Below, piece after piece: positions 11,996-23,332 of a DNA stretch of 64,000 nucleotides. The DNA is from Prorocentrum cordatum. Its lineage: Eukaryota > Sar > Dinophyceae > Prorocentrales > Prorocentraceae. Below the pieces are notes generated by a model that made no database searches, had not been told where the DNA came from, and was given only the letters and a program-made list of their open reading frames with translations. The stretch covers positions 999,247 to 1,063,246 of the forward strand of contig CAUYUJ010000336.1 of the NCBI GenBank assembly GCA_963575745.1, in the 5' to 3' direction. A program made the translations under genes and the position numbers. Numbering within the stretch: the stretch's first letter is position 1; every line of letters starts with the position of its first letter.

Positions 11996-12661
11996 TTAGC
12001 GCCACCCCACGTTGGGGGCGTGCTTGGGCCCTGCCTCTTTCACGATTCTTTGACGCGGAGGTCTTGCAAGGGGGCCGAACGCATCTACCACGGGGTTTTT
12101 ATATTCCAGAAAACCTTGATCATGCAACTCTAGATGCCCCCGGGGAAAACCGTGGACACGGGCTCCCAGACCTGCAAAATAGTCAGCAAGGTTGTTTCCA
12201 CGTGTGTGGGTCAAGTCTTGCTCATTCATTGCCTCGCTCTCTTCACGATGTGCATGTATCTTGGCCAGGGTGGGCCAGCCATTATCCTGCAGCGCAATGG
12301 CGGCGGGTCGCCAATAGCTCGAGAAGCGATTATTGCCAGACAACGCCCTCACGGGCCACGTTTGCATGAGACCTAGGGCGCTGCAGTCATACATAATCTG
12401 GGTTGTCTCTGGGGCCTCCGACCTTAGGATGGCCAGGGCGACAGCTGCATGTTCAGCATCTGCGGAGGTCTGGGGAAACTCGACAGGAAGAGGGGGGACG
12501 ATGGCCTTTACAAGTTGGCCATCTTCATTTACCTGAACTGCAGCTAGCCCTGTCCTGGCCAAAAATATGGCCCCTTGGGTCTGTGCAGCTCCCGTTTGTA
12601 TAAATCCTAGCTTCAGCCTCAAACCAGAAGGGGTCGGGAGGTAGACCGTCTGCCCCCACAA
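11996..12661 (-). pseudogene. LINE-b RNase H-like domain
   Basis: The RNase H landmarks are in order. A first strand has TGAA where DGS is expected; then come SADAEHAAVALAIL (catalytic Glu helix), QIMYDCSALGLM (catalytic Asp) and HTRGNNLADYFAGLGA (the GNxxAD motif). RNase H removes RNA from the RNA:DNA hybrid during retrotransposition. The first catalytic Asp appears to be lost. The 221-codon frame is uninterrupted to its stop at 11996. Confidence 0.65.
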
Positions 12662-12792
12662 ACCTCAAGTCCCAGTCGGGAGCAACCCCGGACAGCTCTG
12701 GCTTTGGCTGGCACAGACGAGCATACAGCGGGTTGGTCGGGCCTGCCGCTCTTGCTTCATCGATCCATTCTGTGCAAAATACTTAATTTCTT

Positions 12793-13567
12793 TTACAGGC
12801 TCCAAATGGGCATTTTACTGTAAAACATTGCGTCAAGAGCCCCGCGAGTGGGGCAGGACGTGGGAACTTGGTACCCCCACTTCTCCAGGTTCGCAGCAGT
12901 TGGCACACTGTCAGAAATGACTTGCTTAAAGAGGTGCCTGTGCTCTGCCTGGAGGTCCTTTCTGAAATATGCCTTCCTCGCTGCTTCGATCCAAGATCCC
13001 TGTGGCCTTGATCTCCAGTGCGAGGGGATGACCAACATATTGGAGCTTCTTGTCAGTTATTGATATAAACTTCTGCTGAGTTAAACCCCTGGCGAAACAT
13101 GTTCTAATTGCAGCAGGGGGCACTTCAGTTAGCACGATCTTCCTCCCTGCTCTAGTGTGCCACACCGCGGGCTCGTCCGCTGTCCAGTCTACGATTTCTA
13201 ACCAAAGGAGGGCATCTGAAACTGGGCCTCTAGCCCTTTCTTGCCAGGTCTTGCTTTTTGATGTGAGTATCCACTCACGTGCAGACCTGAAAGCTTGGGA
13301 CAGGGTGCTTAAAATGATTAAATCAGTGGGCGGTGCCAGCCAGACTTGGCTGTGTGGCCCTCCACACTCCATGGCATATCTTTCTATTGCACCTGCTGCC
13401 AGAAACATGGGGCCCTCTTGGCCTCTAGACGAAAGTGCCCGGGACAACTCCATGGGGGCCCCAGACAGCTTGACTCCCATGCAGCTGGCAGCTTGTTTGC
13501 GTAAGGTCAGGATCTCTGATGGGGAGAGGCCCTGAACTTTTGAACCTTGTGCTATAACGGACTGCAC
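12793..13567 (-). pseudogene. LINE-b post-RT region
   Basis: Two consecutive frames (13567-12926 and 13038-12793) follow the RT. The first includes Trp-rich helical sequence (AREWILTSKSKTWQERA, LLWLEIVDWTADEPAVW). The second has SDSVPTAANLEKWGYQVPTS and CPTRGALDAMFYSK, which resemble the Cys-bearing segment often found between RT and RNase H in LINEs. The frame changes near 13.0 kb. The call rests on position and these partial motifs. Confidence 0.5.
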
Positions 13568-13668
13568 AGTGGCTTTAAACAGACGTGTTCTTAATCTTCT
13601 GGGTGATTTAAATCAGCGCAATCTGTCGGCCCCAGCTTAACAATTCTTCCATCTAGCGGCTCGCTCGC

Positions 13669-14175
13669 TCAGATGACGAGCTTTGGATGGGGTTTTCCAG
13701 CAACATAATCTATTCCAAGATTTGGAGGGGCATCTTCTGGGGTCCCTGCCAAGTTCCCAAGGGTCAGTTGAGCTTCCTGAGTGAACTTAATATTGTTGCT
13801 GGTTACGGTCATCTTCTTAGCCGGGAGCGAGCAGTCTAGGTAGGTCTGGAGCGCCGCCGACAGGGAAACGGTCAGCATCTGCACGATGCTGATGCACAAA
13901 TTCTTGGACTCCGACCAGGCGTGCAGCTGTAAGTCGTCGATGTGTAGACCTATTCCTGAACTCTCGGGTTCTAGCTTCCAAGATATTATGGTAAGCATAA
14001 GGTAGCTCCTGTCCTCATATGTAGCAGAAGTTGGCCCAGCAATAACCCCGCGATGCGGATCTAGAGTGGGCCCGTAGGCCCCGTCCATGTATAATGTACG
14101 AGGCCATCTGCATGTGTTTAATGTGTAGAGGATGACATGCAGGGGGAAGCCCGTCACAGAAGCCATGCCAATCAT
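13669..14175 (-). pseudogene. LINE-b reverse transcriptase, palm region
   Basis: The frame has GVIAGPTSATYEDRSYLM, which corresponds to RT motif B. It is followed by SGIGLHIDDLQLHA, where HIDD occupies the YxDD catalytic site and supplies the two metal-binding Asp residues. Further on, KKMTVTSNN and PNLGIDYVAG resemble motifs D and E. It is open for 168 codons and is the best preserved part of this RT. Confidence 0.75.
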
Positions 14176-14176
14176 C

Positions 14177-14943
14177 TTACTGTGTGATATTCTTTCGTAG
14201 TACTAGGTCCCATAGTGCACATAGGTAGTGAGCGTCTTCCCCTGAACACCATTCGGCACGAACTGCATTCCGCCAGACTATGTCCTGAGGACCTCGTCCT
14301 TGTGCCATCGAGAACTGCGGGCCCATGCCATGAGCTCGCTCCCAAGCTCGGCACGGCTGCCTGTGAAACTTGGCGTGCAGTCGCGGCGTCGCAGGGCAGT
14401 GTCCTTGCGGGCGTCGGCCTGAGGAAGGTTTCTGACGCAATTAAATGGTAATGTGTTGGACCTGGCCAGGAGCAGCTCCCAAGATATCCATGATATGGAA
14501 CAACGGGGACATAACCAGACGGGCATCATAACATAACAACGCAAAGTGCCCCGGGTGTAAACCGTCGGGCGTACACGTCTGGCCTTTGAAGTTCTTGGAA
14601 ACCTTCTGGCTGGCTTCAGGATCTGGTGGGGGAGGGGCCTCCAGCGGGGCGAGACCTGCTCTGGAAAGCTGTGGCGCACGAGTATCCCGGGCGGCCCACG
14701 CCGCCTTCCAGTCCTTCTCTTGCTGGCGCATGCGCTCAGGAATGGCGCTGGAAAGCTGTCTCCTCCCATCACAATGTCCCCGTGCCTGTATTCAGACCCC
14801 CTCAGATATGAAAACGCTTTCTTTGCATGTTCATTCCCTGCCTCCTCGCGCCAGTCCTGCCATTGCTGACGCTGCTGGCGTCTGTCCTGGAGCTGGCCAA
14901 GACGCACGCACTCTGCAATGAAAGGAAGTGCGTGCTCCAGCAC
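14177..14943 (-). pseudogene. LINE-b reverse transcriptase, finger region
   Basis: Three overlapping frames carry pieces of the RT N-terminal half. KGQTCTPDGLHPGHFALL (14.6-14.5 kb) resembles the LINE RT motif containing DGxxP. It is preceded by an EKDWKAAWAARD helix and followed, in another frame, by NTLPFNCVRNLPQADARK, at the place of the Lys-bearing 'PxP' motif. Frame changes near 14.45 and 14.2 kb show indels. The order and spacing join it to the palm region downstream. Confidence 0.6.
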
Positions 14944-15265
14944 TTGCGCTCGTGATTGTCGCGAGTGCCCAGGCGCAGCCGCAAGTGTAGCTGCTGCCCA
15001 ACTTGCTGAGAAATTGTGTCAGACATCGCATCCATCTTTCCAGTGCTTTCTGAACGGCCCCCCCTTCTTCGGCAGGACCAGGAACTGGATAAAAAGCTTG
15101 GCCCCGTAAGCTCCCAGGTCGGCTTTTTTGTCCCCAGGATCGCATGGGGCTCGGTGACCCGATTGTTGGCACATAACAAGGCCCTCCCTGGGGAAACACT
15201 TCGGTGTGATTTCGCGGCCAAGAGTGCTCGTAAAGGAACTTATTCAAATTCTGGTGGCTGTCCAC
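14831..15265 (-). pseudogene. LINE-b linker between endonuclease and RT
   Basis: An open stretch lies between the recognisable endonuclease and RT regions. It has Trp- and Arg-containing helical sequence (ALERWMRCLTQFLSKLG) but no catalytic motif. It is assigned to the element by position and strand only. Confidence 0.45.
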
Positions 15266-15346
15266 CAGGTCTACCGTTGGGCTGGAGATGAGTGGCGCCT
15301 AGCAGCTCTTCCCAAGCTTGCTTGACCCATTTCCCAAAGTACATAC

Positions 15347-16235
15347 CTAGGATACCTTGCAAGTGTTCCTGGATGTTTTGTTGATTGGTTCCTCTGCCAT
15401 GTATGATGTATTGTTGCATTGGTTCCTCCTCTCTAGGATGCTCTGTAGGTCATTTATAAAGGCCTGGTAATCTAAGGGTGGAGGAGGAGGTCCAACAGGT
15501 AGTTGTACTGGCATATATTGGTATGGTTTCAATGCTATGACCATGATATCATATACAGCCCTGTTGAACTTGAGGAATACTGGCAAATGCGGCCGCTTGT
15601 GCCAATCCTTGTTGACATACAACTGCGGCGGGACGGCGTCGAGTGACCTGCTGCAGATGAAATAGTCAATGGTGCTCTTCTTGTCACCATTGATGAGCGT
15701 TGGCGTATCTGGGATCCTGAGAACTCCTGCAAATTTGTGAATCGGGAAATACTTGCCAATAACATCACCTGGCATGTCGAAGCCCCCGCCGACGACGAAG
15801 GGCATCCCAATCCTGGAAGTTTGGTCCCAGATCCTGTTCAAAATACTTGTGTTCGATTTATTCATGCCCAGTGTCCTGGAGGTAAACCGAGAACAACTGG
15901 ATGACCCCCAGAGTCGCCGTCCTCAAGAAACATCCTGCAAGACGAACTGGATGAAAATCTCCTTGGTGGGCCCAGGGATCCAAATGTTTTTTTTTTTGTC
16001 AAGAATCATGACCCCTCCAGTCAGATCGCCATTGTCATTTATCACCGCGGCCGATGTATACGTTTTCCAACCTTGCTTGGGGTTGGATACTTTTACAGAT
16101 GCAAGCGCCCCCCCCCCCCGTCAGCTAGGTCTCCTGGAGGACGATGACATCTGCTTTGGATTCCTGGATGGTTTCTTTACATGTGGTCCAGCAAGACCCA
16201 TTGAAAGTCTGAAATATGAGGCTTCTGGACTTGGG
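15347..16235 (-). pseudogene. LINE-b endonuclease (APE-type)
   Basis: The domain begins near 16235 with FNGSCWTTCKETIQESKADV, then IVLQET, corresponding to the N-terminal strand and the catalytic LQE of the APE-like fold. After a frame change near 16125-15865 it continues with PFVVGGGFDMP (GGDFN motif, with Asn changed), then STIDYFICS (IDYxL motif) and RPHLPVFLKF (HxPV motif). All landmarks are in family order. The altered GDFN motif and the frame breaks suggest it is inactive. A short T homopolymer at about 15988-15997 may be one indel site. Confidence 0.75.
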
Positions 16236-16499
16236 GCCCGACATCTCGGGGGTCGGGCCCCCGACCTTGCTAGGGGGATTGCAAGCGGGTCCCTGGGGCC
16301 GTGTCCATTTCGCCCCTCGCGCATGCTCCAGCAGCCTCAGCTGCCGCGCTGACAGCGGCAGACGATCTCGCTGCATGCTCTGACCTGCGGGGCGAGCGGG
16401 GCGACCGACGAGTCTTCCCCGATGCCATCTTATCCTTGAAAGCCTTGCAAATATCTGTGATGTCTGAACGCTGAACTCATTTTCATTCGAGGGTTTGTC

Positions 16500-17364
16500 C
16501 CAGCTCCTGTTCCAAATCGAGGTCTTCATCCATGAAACCTGAATCAGAACCTGGGCCATCTCCTCCTCTAAAATCTCCATTGTTGGGCCCTCCTCCTTCC
16601 CCAGCCCCTGGGAAAGTAATGCGTGCCTGCCTGTGGGGGCGGGGGCAGCGCAATGGCCATCTCCGTGGCCGCCGCGTATATGTCCGCCGTGGCGCCCTCG
16701 AGGTTCTGCACCGCCTCGTGGTGATTGGCGGCCAACTCGGCCTTCGCGTTGCTGCCCATTGCCCCCAAGACCTTGGTCCATGCCGCGAGGTTGATGCCCA
16801 GCTGGTCTGGCGACGGCGGCGTGACCGATCCTTGAGATATGCGAACTTTAGCCTGTGCTTCTTCACGCATGCGCTTGATTGATTCAGCCCCCTCCTCAAT
16901 GTTGTGCTGAATGGCAGCGCCCTCCTCCCCCCGCGATTCGAGCTCCTCAATGATGGCATCTTGGCGCTGCTCAAGTTGGAATATCCGTTGTTCACGGCGC
17001 TTGATCTCGGCCTCCGCCTTCTGCATGAGCGTGGATGGAGGCTGCTTGCCGTCGCGAATGTTCCGCGATTCATGGAGCAAATTCCCTGGGGCATTCTTTG
17101 AATGGGGCGGCCGAATGTCACGGTATTTTCCATCAGCACCTTGAACGAGTTCATTAAGTAGTTGCAGGCCTCCTCCTCCTTGTCCTTTACCTTTGCCTTT
17201 GGGTTCGCGGTCGCCTCGCTCACCCCAGTCCTTGGAGGCCTGACATTCGAAATCCACGGGTTGTGACCGGGGTTCTTGGCGCAGCCGCACGAAGTACATT
17301 TGGTGCAAACAATGCCAGGCCGAGAAGCCCAGCCCGACTTGCCCTCGCCACCCTTGGTCCCCAT
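16500..17364 (-). pseudogene. LINE-b ORF1-like protein with Cys cluster and coiled coil
   Basis: The likely start is the Met of MGTKGGEGKSG at 17364. A CTKCTSCGCAKNPGHNPW cysteine cluster follows near residues 20-40 and resembles a small zinc-binding motif. A frameshift near 17110 leads into a second frame with a strong heptad-rich coiled coil (EIKRREQRIFQLEQRQDAII) and then an Ala-rich helical region. This matches the N-terminal part of dinoflagellate LINEs, which probably binds RNA. The acidic sequence FMDEDLDLEQELG near 16510 is back in the first frame, showing a second indel. A highly charged reading frame upstream of 17532 comes from a GGA-type microsatellite and is not part of the gene. 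Confidence 0.55.
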
Positions 17365-17531
17365 GGCAGGCGGCGACGCTGCAAGAAGTGGCACTCTTGT
17401 GCCGAAATTGTTGCAAACTGCTCCTGCAGGAGCTCACGGAATGCTGGCCGAAGCAGCCAGGCCTGGGAAGGGGCTGCCCTTCCACCTCGGCCTCGAGCCT
17501 CTGGAGTCGGGACGGGGAGGCAAGCTCCCGT

Positions 17532-17553
17532 CTTGAGCCGAAATGGCTACGGA
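17532..17553 (-). other. Spliced-leader relic at the 5' end of LINE-b
   Basis: Read on the minus strand this 22-mer matches the dinoflagellate spliced leader at 21 of 22 positions; the only change is the fourth T of the T-run to C (CCGTAGCCATTTCGGCTC). It lies about 170 nt upstream of the first Met of the ORF1-like frame and marks the probable 5' end of a trans-spliced transcript. Confidence 0.9.
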
Positions 17554-17559
17554 AAGGCA

Positions 17560-18025
17560 CCCCCGCCCCCACCCCCTCGTGCCTATTCCTCATCCTCCTC
17601 CTCCTCCTCCTCGTCTGCCTTCTCCTCCCCCTCCTCGTCCTCGTCCTCGTCCACCTCCTCTTCCTCCTCGTTCTCATCGTTCCCCTCTTCCGCGTCTTCG
17701 TCCCCCTTCCCCTCCACGTCCTTTGAGCTCTGTGACAAGTCTGTGGCTCGGTCGTGGGACGTCGAGAAGTAATCAGCAATGCCGAGACCACCCTTGGCGA
17801 CCGCAAAAGCCTCCCAGGCCTCTCTTGTGGTCCTAATCGGCCGTGTTGGGGTGTTCGGGGCTACTCGCTGGCACTGCTTCAACCGTCGGGGCGCCCTCTG
17901 GCGCCGTCGTGGGGCACGTTTGGGAGCCTTTGGAGCCGCAGCGAGGCAGTCTGAGGGACCTCGAGCACGAGCTTGCACCGTCGAGAAACAAAACAGGCTG
18001 GGCGGCCTGAGACGTCGGAGAAACC
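17560..18025. other. CTC microsatellite and unique sequence upstream of LINE-b
   Basis: CTC/TCC repeats run from about 17580 to 17715. The rest is unique sequence with no recognised gene. Confidence 0.5.
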
Positions 18026-19170
18026 ATGGGGGGGGGGGGACTAGGATGTGAGCCTTTTCGGGGGCCCTTGCGGGGAGCCTCTAAGAAGCTCTCGCTGTTG
18101 CTGGCGAGGTGGCCTGGCGAGCTGTCGCAGGGCGACCGTCGGCGTCGCGCAGGCTTGGGAGTGATTCTGGCGGCTCGTGGAGTCAAATTAACTACTCGGG
18201 GGCGCAGGCCCTCCCATGCGGAGCCGTCCTGGGTCGCGGCTGGGGGCCCCGGAGGCCCGAGCCACATCGGTCGGGAAACATGACGTGTCGACAAGGTCGC
18301 TCGGGGGGTTGTCACGCGTCGACAAGGTCGCTCGGGGGGTTGTCTTGGGGCGATCGTCGGCGCCGCAGGGATCTTGGAGTGCGCCCGGACGCTTCGTGAC
18401 CCTACTGGGGCGCGCCGATCCTCCCATGCGGAGCCACGCGGGGACAAGGTTGGGAGCGTCTGGGCCGAAGCGGGACGGTTTGGGCGTCGTCTGGGGCTGC
18501 CGCGCAGCGTGGGGATGCAGAACAAGCTGGGCGACTGAAAACGCAACAAACCCTTTGGAAACAAAAAACCAGGAAGCAAAGGCTCAGAGAGCCCTCCGGG
18601 GAGGCCTCTTGGAAGCATGCCGCGTCGACGAAATCGCTCGGGGGTTGTCTGCGATCGCCGGCGTCGCGCAGGCCCGGGAATGACTCTGGCGGCTCGTGGA
18701 GCCTGCGCGGGGGCGCTGGCCCACTCGTGCGGGGCCGTCTTGGATCACGGTTGGGGGCCCCAGGGGTCCGAAACACATCGGTATGGGCGCCCTCTCGGGC
18801 TGCCGCGCACAAGCTGGATGAAAAAAAAAGACGTAAAACAACCGCTGGACAAAGAAAGAACAAGGCCTCAGAGAGCCCTCTCGGGAAGCCTCTTGGAAAC
18901 ATGACGTGTCGACAAAGTCGTTCGGGGGGCTGTCTTCGGGCGATCGCGGGCGTCGCAGGGGCATCGGAGCGCCCCCGGCCGCTCTGCGACCCTACAAGGG
19001 CGCGCCGATCCTCCCGCGCGGAGCCATGGGACAAGGTTGTGGGAGCGTCTGGGGCCGAAGCGAAACGGTTCGGGCGTCGCCTGGGGCTGCCGAGCAGCGC
19101 GGGGGTGCAGAACTGGCTGCGTGGAGAGAAACGTGGAAAACAAAAACAATGAGAAAACCAAGGGCGTGAG
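18026..19170. repeat. About 300-bp imperfect tandem repeat, four units
   Basis: A block carrying GGGCGATCG, GCGTCGCAGG, CATGCGGAGCC and GTCGACAAGGTCGC recurs with its anchors near 18136, 18348, 18645 and 18938, giving spacings of about 212, 297 and 293 bp. Units include the repeated ends AAACATGACGTGTCGACAA. Long minus-strand frames through it are Pro/Arg-rich and probably not coding. Confidence 0.75.
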
Positions 19171-19309
19171 CTTTGGGGAGCTCTCTTGGAAGCCTCTGGG
19201 AAGCCTGTGGGACACATGGGGCACCAGGCGGGAGCAGCCCCTGGAGCCTCCTGCAACCTCTTGGGGCCCCGGTGGCTCTGGGCCGGCGAAACCCCCTATT
19301 AAAACGCAG

Positions 19310-19770
19310 CGAAGCAAGGCCCCGGGCCCCCCATGCGCCGCCGAGGTCGCTGGGCGGGACCTCCGCGGCCGCGCCCCCCGGGGCCCCGCCGGCTCCGGGT
19401 GGCCGAAAACATATGAGAACAGGCGGACAGCAAGGCCCCGAGACCCCCGTGCCCCGCCGAGGTCCCTGGGCGGGACCGGGCCCGGCCGCGCCCCCCGGGG
19501 CTCCGGCGGCCCCGGGTGGCCGAAACCTTTTTAAAACGCAAAGAAAGTAAGGCCCCGGGCCTCCCGTGCCATGCCGAAGTCCTTGGGCGGGCCCCCCCCA
19601 GCCGCGCCCCCCCGGGGCTCTGGTGGCTCCGGGCGGTCGATGCCATGGAAAAAAAAAAAACACACACACACACAAAGCAAGTGAGGCGCCAGGACCCCCG
19701 CGCCCCGCCGAAGCCCCTGGGCGGGGCCCCCCGGCCGCGACCCTCGGCCCCGGCCGCGCCCCCCCGGCGC
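19310..19770. repeat. About 117-bp tandem repeat, four units
   Basis: Units starting at AAGGCCCCG (19317, 19433, 19550, and a variant near 19684) share CCGCCGAGGTC, GGGCGGG and CGCGCCCCCCGGGG. The block directly follows the 300-bp repeat and runs into AT and GA microsatellites. Confidence 0.75.
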
Positions 19771-19857
19771 GTGCATTATATATGTATATACATATATATA
19801 CACACGCGAACATATATACGTATACGGAGAGAGAGAGAGAGAGTTAACAAAGAAAGA

Positions 19858-19888
<31 letters not shown>

Positions 19889-19901
19889 CTGACAAAGAGA
19901 A

Positions 19902-19935
<34 letters not shown>

Positions 19936-20018
19936 GACAAAGAGAAAGGGAGGAGAGAGAAGAGAGAGAGGAAAAAAATGAGGGAGAGAAAAGGGGGGAA
20001 AGAGAAAGAGAAAGAGAA

Positions 20019-20051
<33 letters not shown>

Positions 20052-20092
20052 AAAAAAAAAGAAAGAAAGACAAAAAAAAAAGAAAAGAAAAA

Positions 20093-20126
<34 letters not shown>

Positions 20127-20128
20127 CC

Positions 20129-20168
<40 letters not shown>

Positions 20169-20207
20169 CAGAGAGAAAGAGAGAGAGAGAGAAGAAAAAA
20201 AAAACGA

Positions 20208-20247
<40 letters not shown>

Positions 20248-20252
20248 TACGC

Positions 20253-20324
<72 letters not shown>

Positions 20325-20340
20325 AGAGAGAGCGAATATA
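19770..20340. repeat. AT then (GA)n microsatellite, about 560 bp
   Basis: A short TATATA stretch is followed by an almost continuous GA/GAAA repeat. All frames through it are open and low-complexity; none is treated as a gene. Confidence 0.9.
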
Positions 20341-22200
20341 CACACACATAGACAAACGATGCAAACCAAACGACGAAGGACAGGGGGGCATGGAAGCTGG
20401 ATGGCAGACCGGGCGCGTCAAGTTTAGGGGTGAGCATGGGAGGGCGGATAGAAAACTTAGCTTCACCAGCTCGCAACCCTGCCCCCGCTCTTCCGCCCAT
20501 TCTGGATGCAACCCTCGACGCTCTTACGCGCGTCGTTCGCTGGTGACGAAGCTCGACGTGGCACTGCTAAAGACAAGTCCATATGCCTTTCCACCCTCGA
20601 AATCCTAGCCGCGCAGAGTGTCTAGACGTTCGCCGTCGCCCCGACGAAGCGCGACAGCTGCGCCGACGACCGCGAAATAATTCAACAACCTGCTGCGACC
20701 TAACAACTAGTTCCAACGCCTTGCCCCCTGTTTGCCGCCTCCGACCCAATTCGCACCCGCTGCTGGCGTGTCGAGGCGCAATCAACTGTCACTGCGTGGA
20801 AAACAACTTTCGATTTCTTCGAAGGCACCAAATGGCCCCACATCTCTCGCCGCAGACAGGCCAATGCATCGCCCCGCTCTCCGAGGTCACGGCCGCCTGT
20901 AGAAAACAACAGACCCGCGCCCCCGAGAAAAAATCCCACCCGAAAAAAAATGAACCCACGTCCCGAGCCTCTCAGACGGCCGGCGCAGGCGGCAGCCAAT
21001 GCCGCCCAAGATGCTTCAAGCGCAAGACTTGCGCAGGGCGGCCCCAAGGCGGCCCAATGCGCATCGAAGAGCCCCAGCAAGGCCATCGCAAGACCCCCAG
21101 CAAGGCCACGACAAACACAATCCTCGATCCCCCGCAAGTTCGGGGGGGCTTCTCGCACTCTCGTATGATCGAGCGCCCGTCAGTTCAAGACGGCCCACGA
21201 ATCCATCAAATGGCCCCAACACGGCCCGCGAGACCCCCAAGAGGTTCCCCCAATGGCCTGAGATCGCCCCGCGATCGCCCCACATGCGCCCCAAGGAACA
21301 TCAAAACTGCCCAAGAAGGGCCGGGGGTCCAAGACGGCCCCAGAAAACCCTCAAGCGGTCCGCAACGGCGAGAAGACGGCTCCCAAACGCCCCTTCCGCA
21401 CGGCCAACAGCCGCTTTTAAAAAAGCCCCAAGGGCACCCCCAGAGGTCCCAACATCGCCCCCGCAGGGCCCCCATGACTGCCCCGCAGAAGGCCGAGGCA
21501 GCCCCAGAACGGCCTAGATTGGCTACGTGGGAGTTCGTCAAATAATAAAAACGAAAGGTGTCGCATGTGACGGATTTCCTACGCCTTCTACTCCTCCAAT
21601 CCTCCAGCTCCTTCCCGTCGTCGCTCTCCTTTTCTGGGAGAACAAAAAACCGACACCGGCACCAAAAAAGTATTTGTTCCGCGAAATTTTGAATTGCGCT
21701 TTGGACCAGGGTGGCCCCGCCCTGGCCTGAGGAAACGCAAAACAGCCAGGGAGGGCGGGGGAAAGGAGTTGCCGCGAAGCAGGTAGGAAGGAGGACAGGA
21801 AACAAAAAGTGCAAGCGAGAAGCGAAACTGGCGGGCGCTCTCGGGAGAGGAGGGAGAAAAGAGGGAAGAATGCGGCATCCTCCATGACCGAAGCCTCACT
21901 CCCCCCACCGCCGCCCTCCCCCACGCTTCCCCCCGCCCGCTCGCCCCCCTCACACGCCCCCCCCCCCCTCCCACACCCGCCCTCTGTCCGCCCGCGTCGC
22001 ATCCCTGACCCTCGATTTGCCCGAAGCCAGCACCCGACGATTCCGAACCGCCTGCTCCCCGCGAGTGGGGGCGGCGGCCACCCTGCGCGTTTGGGGCCAA
22101 AGAGTGTGGTTTACTCTTGACCTGGGCCGGCAGCCCCTGGCAAACTTCCGACATCGTCGAGGGGTTCAGCTCGCCCACGGGGCCGCCGATCCAGAGGAGG
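20341..22200. other. No gene recognised; CCCCAAG-rich stretch
   Basis: The longest plus-strand frame (20583-21545) lacks recognisable motifs and becomes a Pro/Arg/Gln-rich low-complexity stretch from 20.95 kb, where words such as GGCCCCAA recur. An A-rich CCGACACCGGCACC segment near 21648 belongs to the hairpin family at 22.2 kb. Confidence 0.5.
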
Positions 22201-22203
22201 CCC

Positions 22204-22260
22204 TGGTGCTGGTGTCGGCTTTTTGATGTTGCAGTGAACGAAAAGCCGGCACCAGCACCA
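22204..22260. repeat. 20-bp inverted repeat (TGGTGCTGGTG hairpin)
   Basis: TGGTGCTGGTGTCGGCTTTT at 22204-22223 pairs with 22241-22260 with one mismatch. Single-arm relatives lie near 21645-21665 and 22799-22817, so this is probably a small dispersed foldback. Confidence 0.65.
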
Positions 22261-23332
22261 AGACGCCACTGGAAAAGTTGGCAGCGGTTTCCCTGTGGGG
22301 GTTGAGCGATCCAAAGGAGCCTGGAAAGCTTGAGATGGTTGGCATTGCTCTCCGAACTTGCAGGCCATGGGGCTTGCATGATAGAAAAGCGCCCCATGGG
22401 GCTCATGGCGCCCCTAGGCCCCATGGGGCTTCCAGGCCCCATGGGGTTTCCAAAGTGCGCGGGACGCGCCAGGCCCAGAAACCCGATGTGGCCCTGACGA
22501 GTCATGGAGCCCATGGGGCCCGCGCGGCTCGCTAGGCCAGCGCGGCGCACTTGGCCCATGCGCGCTGCGTCGCACGTGCGGCCCAAGAAACCTTTGTGGG
22601 TTCGCACGGCTGGGTTCGCACGGCCCACGGCCCTCGCGCGGCCAATGGAAATCCGAACGCCCACCTGGGGAAATAGAAACGGCCCGCCTTGTTCCCACGC
22701 GCTCAGAGCTGGCATTCATCAACGCGGGACACGCGAGCCCGAAGACACGGGCGACGGCAGTCAACGGAGGCTATGATTTTTTCTTTTCCAATGGGATCTT
22801 GGTGTTGGTGTCGGGTTCCGGTGCGCCGATTTTCCTCGTCGCCGTGGCCCCCGTATTCCCGCATTCTCGTCGCAACGGCGTTCCTGAGGTCGGGGGCGCG
22901 CGGAGTCGCGCGCGACGGCCCCCCGCGCCCCCGCCGAGCCGCCGCCGCCAAAGACGCTGGGCTGGCACAGTGCTTGGACTGGCCATTGTCAGCTGGATAA
23001 CTAATGAACGAGATCCCCCCGCTGCCGTTCGTTTGCGAAGTCGTCGCGGTCGCGGCGCCCTGTTGGCCGACGACAGCGATATTCGCCCCGCTCCGCTCTG
23101 TGGCCCATCTCCCGGGCAGCGGCCCGGGCTCCTGGATGTCCCGCTACCGCCCCGGCGCTAGAGGTCGGCCCTGGCGACGTCCGCCGTCTCCGACGCCGGC
23201 GCGCTGCTCGTCGCAAGTTACCGGCGCGGGCAAGGCGCTGGGCGATATCAAACAACTACATTAGATAGAGGGGCATTTGCGCCGCCCCAAATTCCCGGGA
23301 CGCAGATGCGCTCCACGAGTGAAGACTCAAAT
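22261..23332. other. No gene recognised; CCCATGGGG palindromes
   Basis: From 22390 to 22530 the palindrome CCCATGGGG recurs several times. The rest is GC-rich with no supported gene. Confidence 0.5.

Larger units (their letters stand above)
11996..17553 (-). mobile_element. Decayed full-length-like LINE with SL relic at its 5' end (LINE-b)
   Basis: On the minus strand from 17.55 to 12.0 kb the order is spliced-leader relic, ORF1-like coiled coil, endonuclease, RT, Cys/His region, then RNase H. This is a complete non-LTR retrotransposon layout of about 5.5 kb. Frames change between and within domains, so this copy is inactive or badly sequenced. The 3' end is near a 38-base C-run and a GT repeat. 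LINE-a and LINE-b differ in their C-termini (zinc finger versus RNase H), so they are probably separate lineages. No target-site duplication was identified. Confidence 0.8.

Noticed and set aside
20583-21545. Plus-strand 320-codon frame
   Set aside because: The first part has no known motif and the second is Pro/Arg/Gln-rich repeat translation; neither composition nor context supports a gene.
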